This document shows, one piece after another, positions 6,006-7,598 of a stretch of DNA of 7,598 bases. Made by a program: the position numbers and the translations under genes. The notes below the pieces were generated by a model that was not told where the DNA came from, made no database searches, and saw only the letters and a list, made by a program, of their open reading frames with translations. Location of the stretch: positions 1 through 7,598 of the forward strand of contig QIAW01000311.1 of assembly GCA_003225655.1 (NCBI GenBank), written 5' to 3'. The stretch comes from Acidobacteriota bacterium. GTDB taxonomy: Bacteria > Acidobacteriota > Terriglobia > Terriglobales > Acidobacteriaceae. How positions within the stretch are numbered: position 1 is the stretch's first letter; every line of letters begins with the position of its first letter.

Positions 6006-6364
6006 TACGCCCTCCTGGGTTTCGCCATCTGCAGTCGCGATTTGGCTTCGCGCACCACGCCCTCGAGCCGCGTGGCTTCTGCAGAAAGGACCGCACGTCC
6101 CACTGAACTCAGCCGATAGTAACGCCGCCGTGAATCTTCCTCGTCAGCTTTCTGACCGACTTCTTGCACCAATCCCCGTTCGATCAGCTTTTGCAGATTG
6201 TCGTAGAGCGTCCCGGGACCAAGTTTGTACCGCCCTTCCGACTGGCGCGTTACCTCTTGCATGATGCCGTAACCATGCTTGTCTTCGCCAGCGAGCGAAA
6301 GCAGGATGTGCAAAGTCGCGGGCGACAAGGGGAGAAATTCGTGCTCGCTTGGGTTTTCCTTCAT
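6005..6364 (-). CDS. PadR family transcriptional regulator
   Basis: A 119-residue winged helix-turn-helix repressor. PLSPATLHILLSLAGEDKHG (12-31) and YGIMQEV form the first helices, YKLGPGTLYDNLQKLIERGL the recognition helix and its neighbour, and EEDSRRRYYRLSSVGRAVLS the wing and the start of the C-terminal dimerising helix. This is the short PadR type typical of Acidobacteriota, where it is often encoded directly before a membrane protein carrying the permease-prefix module, as here. It probably represses its own operon, relieved by an unknown ligand. The start is firm: the TAA of the -10 box is in frame four codons upstream, and the next Met is inside the DNA-binding domain. The promoter leaves only about 3-6 nt of leader and there is no Shine-Dalgarno, so the mRNA is probably leaderless. 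Stop TAA overlaps the hydrolase ATG. Confidence 0.95.
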   Translation of the reverse strand: MKENPSEHEFLPLSPATLHILLSLAGEDKHGYGIMQEVTRQSEGRYKLGPGTLYDNLQKLIERGLVQEVGQKADEEDSRRRYYRLSSVGRAVLSAEATRLEGVVREAKSRLQMAKPRRA

Positions 6365-6375
6365 ATTCGGAATCC

Positions 6376-6405
6376 GTTATATCGCTTTCCGAGTGAGTTT
6401 GTCAA
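6376..6405 (-). promoter_or_regulatory. Sigma-70-type promoter of padR-hydrolase operon
   Basis: On the minus strand TTGACA (6400-6405, perfect -35) and TATAAC (6376-6381, 5 of 6 matches) are 18 bp apart. Transcription would start about 6369, five bases or so before the PadR ATG. The -35 lies inside a TGTC-TT-GACA palindrome (6400-6409), a plausible operator for PadR autoregulation. This is a strong match. Confidence 0.75.
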
Positions 6406-6423
6406 GACAGTTCTCTACATAGA

Positions 6424-6451
6424 CTGACGGAAGCGCAATGGGTGATATTAT
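6424..6451 (+). promoter_or_regulatory. Extended -10 promoter of the toxin-antitoxin operon
   Basis: CTGACG (6424-6429, 4 of 6 matches to TTGACA) is 16 bp from TATTAT (6446-6451), which has the TG extension one base upstream (6443-6444). Transcription would start near 6458, giving a 16-nt leader with the AAGGGG ribosome binding site at 6461-6466, 8 bp before the ATG at 6475. The palindrome GCATATGC (6466-6473) sits between the ribosome binding site and the start and could be part of an autoregulatory operator. The promoter stands back to back with the PadR promoter. Confidence 0.55.
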
Positions 6452-6474
6452 GAGGCTCGTAAGGGGCATATGCT

Positions 6475-6738
6475 ATGAGTAACGCACATCTGAATTCCAA
6501 GAACTACGAAGAACAAATTGTGCGCGATCCTCAGATTTGTGGAGGAGAACCCGTGTTCAAAGGAACGCGGGTAACGTTACGTACCGTTCTTGCGAGCCTA
6601 GCTGCAGGAGATTCTGCGGAAGAAATCCTTGCTGACTTTCCCAACCTGAAGCCCGAGCACATCCGAGCCGCTATCGCTTTCGCCGCCGCTTCCGCCGAAG
6701 AAGACTTGCCGGTACCGGCAGTTCCGCAGATTCGATGA
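6475..6738 (+). CDS. DUF433 family antitoxin
   Basis: An 87-residue protein of the DUF433 (VapB-like) class: VRDPQICGGEPVFKGTRVTL (16-35) with the signature GG-E-P-x-x-x-GTR, then VLASLAAGDSAEEILADFPN (38-57) and LKPEHIRAAIAFA, forming the small winged helix-turn-helix fold. It neutralises the PIN-like protein encoded next and presumably represses their shared promoter. The Ala/Glu/Pro-rich C-terminal tail (about 71-87) is the part expected to wrap the toxin. The start is ATG 6475 with AAGGGG 8 bp before it; the ATG at 6470 is out of frame. The stop TGA overlaps the toxin start by four bases (ATGA). It is the first plus-strand gene in the window, which fits an inserted accessory pair. Confidence 0.92.
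   Translation: MSNAHLNSKNYEEQIVRDPQICGGEPVFKGTRVTLRTVLASLAAGDSAEEILADFPNLKPEHIRAAIAFAAASAEEDLPVPAVPQIR
6707..6720 (+). repeat. 14-bp perfect palindrome just before the toxin start
   Basis: TGCCGGTACCGGCA is fully self-complementary and lies inside the antitoxin C-terminal codons, 14 bp before the toxin ATG. In the mRNA it could form a five-pair GC-rich stem with a GUAC loop where the toxin's ribosome binding site should be. No clear Shine-Dalgarno is visible for the toxin, so translation probably depends on coupling to the antitoxin. Confidence 0.5.
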
Positions 6739-7115
6739 GAATCAAGCTCGACGAAAACCTTCCTCTTTCTCTGGCTGCGGCGCTCCAAGCCCTTGGCCAT
6801 GATGTTCATACAACCCTTGAAGAGGGACTCACCGGCAGTCCAGATCCGGAGATATGGAAGGCTGCGCAAAGGGAAGGACGTTTATTGATTACCCAAGATT
6901 TAGATTTTTCTGATATTCGACAATTCCTACCGGGAACACATCAAGGCATATTGCTTGTCCGCCTTCATTCACCTAATCGTAAAAACCTGGTGCAGCGCGT
7001 AGCAGAGCTTTTTGAGAAAGAGAACGTAGGGGTTTGGGCCGAGTGCTTTGTTGTTGCGACCGATCGCAAAGTGCGAGTGCTACGTCCTTCCATGAAGCCA
7101 CCGCGCCAATCATGA
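6735..7115 (+). CDS. DUF5615 family PIN-like toxin (putative nuclease)
   Basis: A 126-residue PIN-like (Mut7-C/DUF5615) protein. IKLDENLPLSLAAALQALGH (3-22) carries the first acidic cluster Asp6/Glu7, GLTGSPDPEIWKAAQREGRL (31-50) supplies Asp37, and LITQDLDFSDIRQF (51-64) carries Asp55, Asp57 and Asp60. GILLVRL (71-77) is the last core strand. The acidic residues are those expected to hold a metal in the active site, so it should be an intact nuclease, probably RNase; the target is unknown. It is paired with the DUF433 antitoxin by the ATGA overlap, a common partnership. The rest (about 82-118) is the C-terminal helix and strand of the family. The length is normal and no disruption is seen. 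Only 18 bp separate it from the convergent aldolase gene, and no terminator is visible between them. Confidence 0.9.
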   Translation: MRIKLDENLPLSLAAALQALGHDVHTTLEEGLTGSPDPEIWKAAQREGRLLITQDLDFSDIRQFLPGTHQGILLVRLHSPNRKNLVQRVAELFEKENVGVWAECFVVATDRKVRVLRPSMKPPRQS

Positions 7116-7133
7116 GCATCTTCCAGGCGCAGG

Positions 7134-7598
7134 TTAATTCCTTATATCCGGCAACAGCTTATCGATTTCCTGCTTGACGGCGGCGGTCACCGGCAGCAGC
7201 GGCAGCCGAGGAGTGCCACCATAGTATCCGTTGAGATCGAGTGCGTACTTGATGCCGGGGATTCCTAACTGGCCCACAATTCTCTGCGCTGCCGCGGCAA
7301 TGCGTTGCTGCTTCTCTTCCGCCAGCTTCGGGTCGCGGTCTTTCCACGCGGTATAGATTTCAAAGCACGCCGTCGGCGCGATGCAGGCAAAGGCAATGAG
7401 CGCGCCGCTCGCGCCTTTGTCTAATGCATTCAGCACCTGGTGGCCGGAGCCGCACAACACTTGAGAACCGGCATTCCTGGTGCGCGTCTTGAGCTTGGGC
7501 TTGGCCGCGACCGCAGTCGTGGTGCTGCCTGACAGAGATTCGACGGGAACAACATTTCCGGCTTTTTCTGCACTCTCTTCCGCCAGCATGCGCGCGGT
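7134..7598 (-). CDS. Dihydrodipicolinate synthase family aldolase (5' end beyond window)
   Basis: C-terminal 154 residues of a DHDPS/N-acetylneuraminate lyase family TIM-barrel aldolase; the frame is open through base 7598, so the true start lies outside. VLCGSGHQVLNALDKGASGA and IAFACIAPTACFEIYTAWKD are the last barrel strands and helices, followed by LAEEKQQRIAAAAQRIVGQL, GIPGIKYALDLNGYYGGTPR and LPLLPVTAAVKQEIDKLLP, the standard C-terminal helices. The Schiff-base lysine should be just beyond the edge and cannot be checked. Which aldol reaction it performs (lysine biosynthesis, keto-acid or sugar-acid cleavage) is not decidable; CGSG rather than a SGDD-like motif makes plain DapA less likely. 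An odd low-complexity stretch of about 30 residues (Ser/Thr/Ala, then Lys/Arg) precedes VLCGSG, longer than the usual connector. Stop TAA, convergent with the toxin gene. Confidence 0.9.
   Translation of the reverse strand, partial: TARMLAEESAEKAGNVVPVESLSGSTTTAVAAKPKLKTRTRNAGSQVLCGSGHQVLNALDKGASGALIAFACIAPTACFEIYTAWKDRDPKLAEEKQQRIAAAAQRIVGQLGIPGIKYALDLNGYYGGTPRLPLLPVTAAVKQEIDKLLPDIRN

Noticed and set aside
1..7598. CRISPR array, transposase, attachment sites, tRNA or riboswitch
   Set aside because: I looked for regularly spaced repeats, terminal inverted repeats with transposase motifs, cloverleaf patterns and long structured leaders, and saw none.

Overview
The window is about 7.6 kb of moderately GC-rich bacterial DNA, compact and almost entirely coding on the minus strand. 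The protein repertoire suggests a soil-type Acidobacteriota (Terriglobia-like). The clues are a PadR regulator coupled to a membrane protein that starts with the 'permease prefix' helix typical of acidobacterial ABC permeases, a signal-anchor/glycine-zipper protein of an acidobacterial style, a TIGR04290-type methyltransferase, and a DUF433/DUF5615 toxin-antitoxin pair. This assignment is inferred from family resemblance; the window holds no rRNA, tRNA or marker gene.

Layout from left to right. At 1-436 (minus) is the N-terminal part of a class I SAM methyltransferase that runs off the left edge. At 671-820 (minus) is a 49-residue lmo0937-family membrane peptide, with an inverted repeat and a possible -10 box just upstream. 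At 956-2927 (minus) is a two-gene signalling operon: an NtrC-type sigma-54 activator (receiver, AAA+, Fis helix-turn-helix), then after 7 bp a 181-residue protein that looks like a degenerate receiver joined to a histidine-kinase dimerisation helix without its histidine. At 2928-3221 is an AT-rich spacer with several dyads, one of them a 34-bp inverted repeat directly before the activator's ribosome binding site. At 3222-3929 (minus) is a signal-anchored glycine-zipper protein preceded by a good -24/-12 (sigma-54) promoter candidate. At 4107-6364 (minus) is an operon of a PadR repressor and a membrane-anchored PAF-acetylhydrolase-like alpha/beta hydrolase, overlapping by one base (TAATG).

At 6424-7115 (plus) is the only plus-strand unit, a DUF433 antitoxin and DUF5615 PIN-like toxin with a four-base ATGA overlap. 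Its promoter sits back to back with the PadR promoter. At 7134-7598 (minus) is the C-terminal part of a dihydrodipicolinate synthase-family aldolase that runs off the right edge and converges on the toxin gene.

How the parts may work together (inference): the activator at 1509-2927 is the obvious candidate to act at the sigma-54 promoter at 3972-3987, so 956-3987 may be one regulatory unit controlling a cell-envelope protein. The PadR gene has a strong promoter placed so close to its start codon that its mRNA is probably leaderless, and it probably regulates itself and the downstream hydrolase. The toxin-antitoxin pair looks like an accessory module between otherwise same-strand genes.
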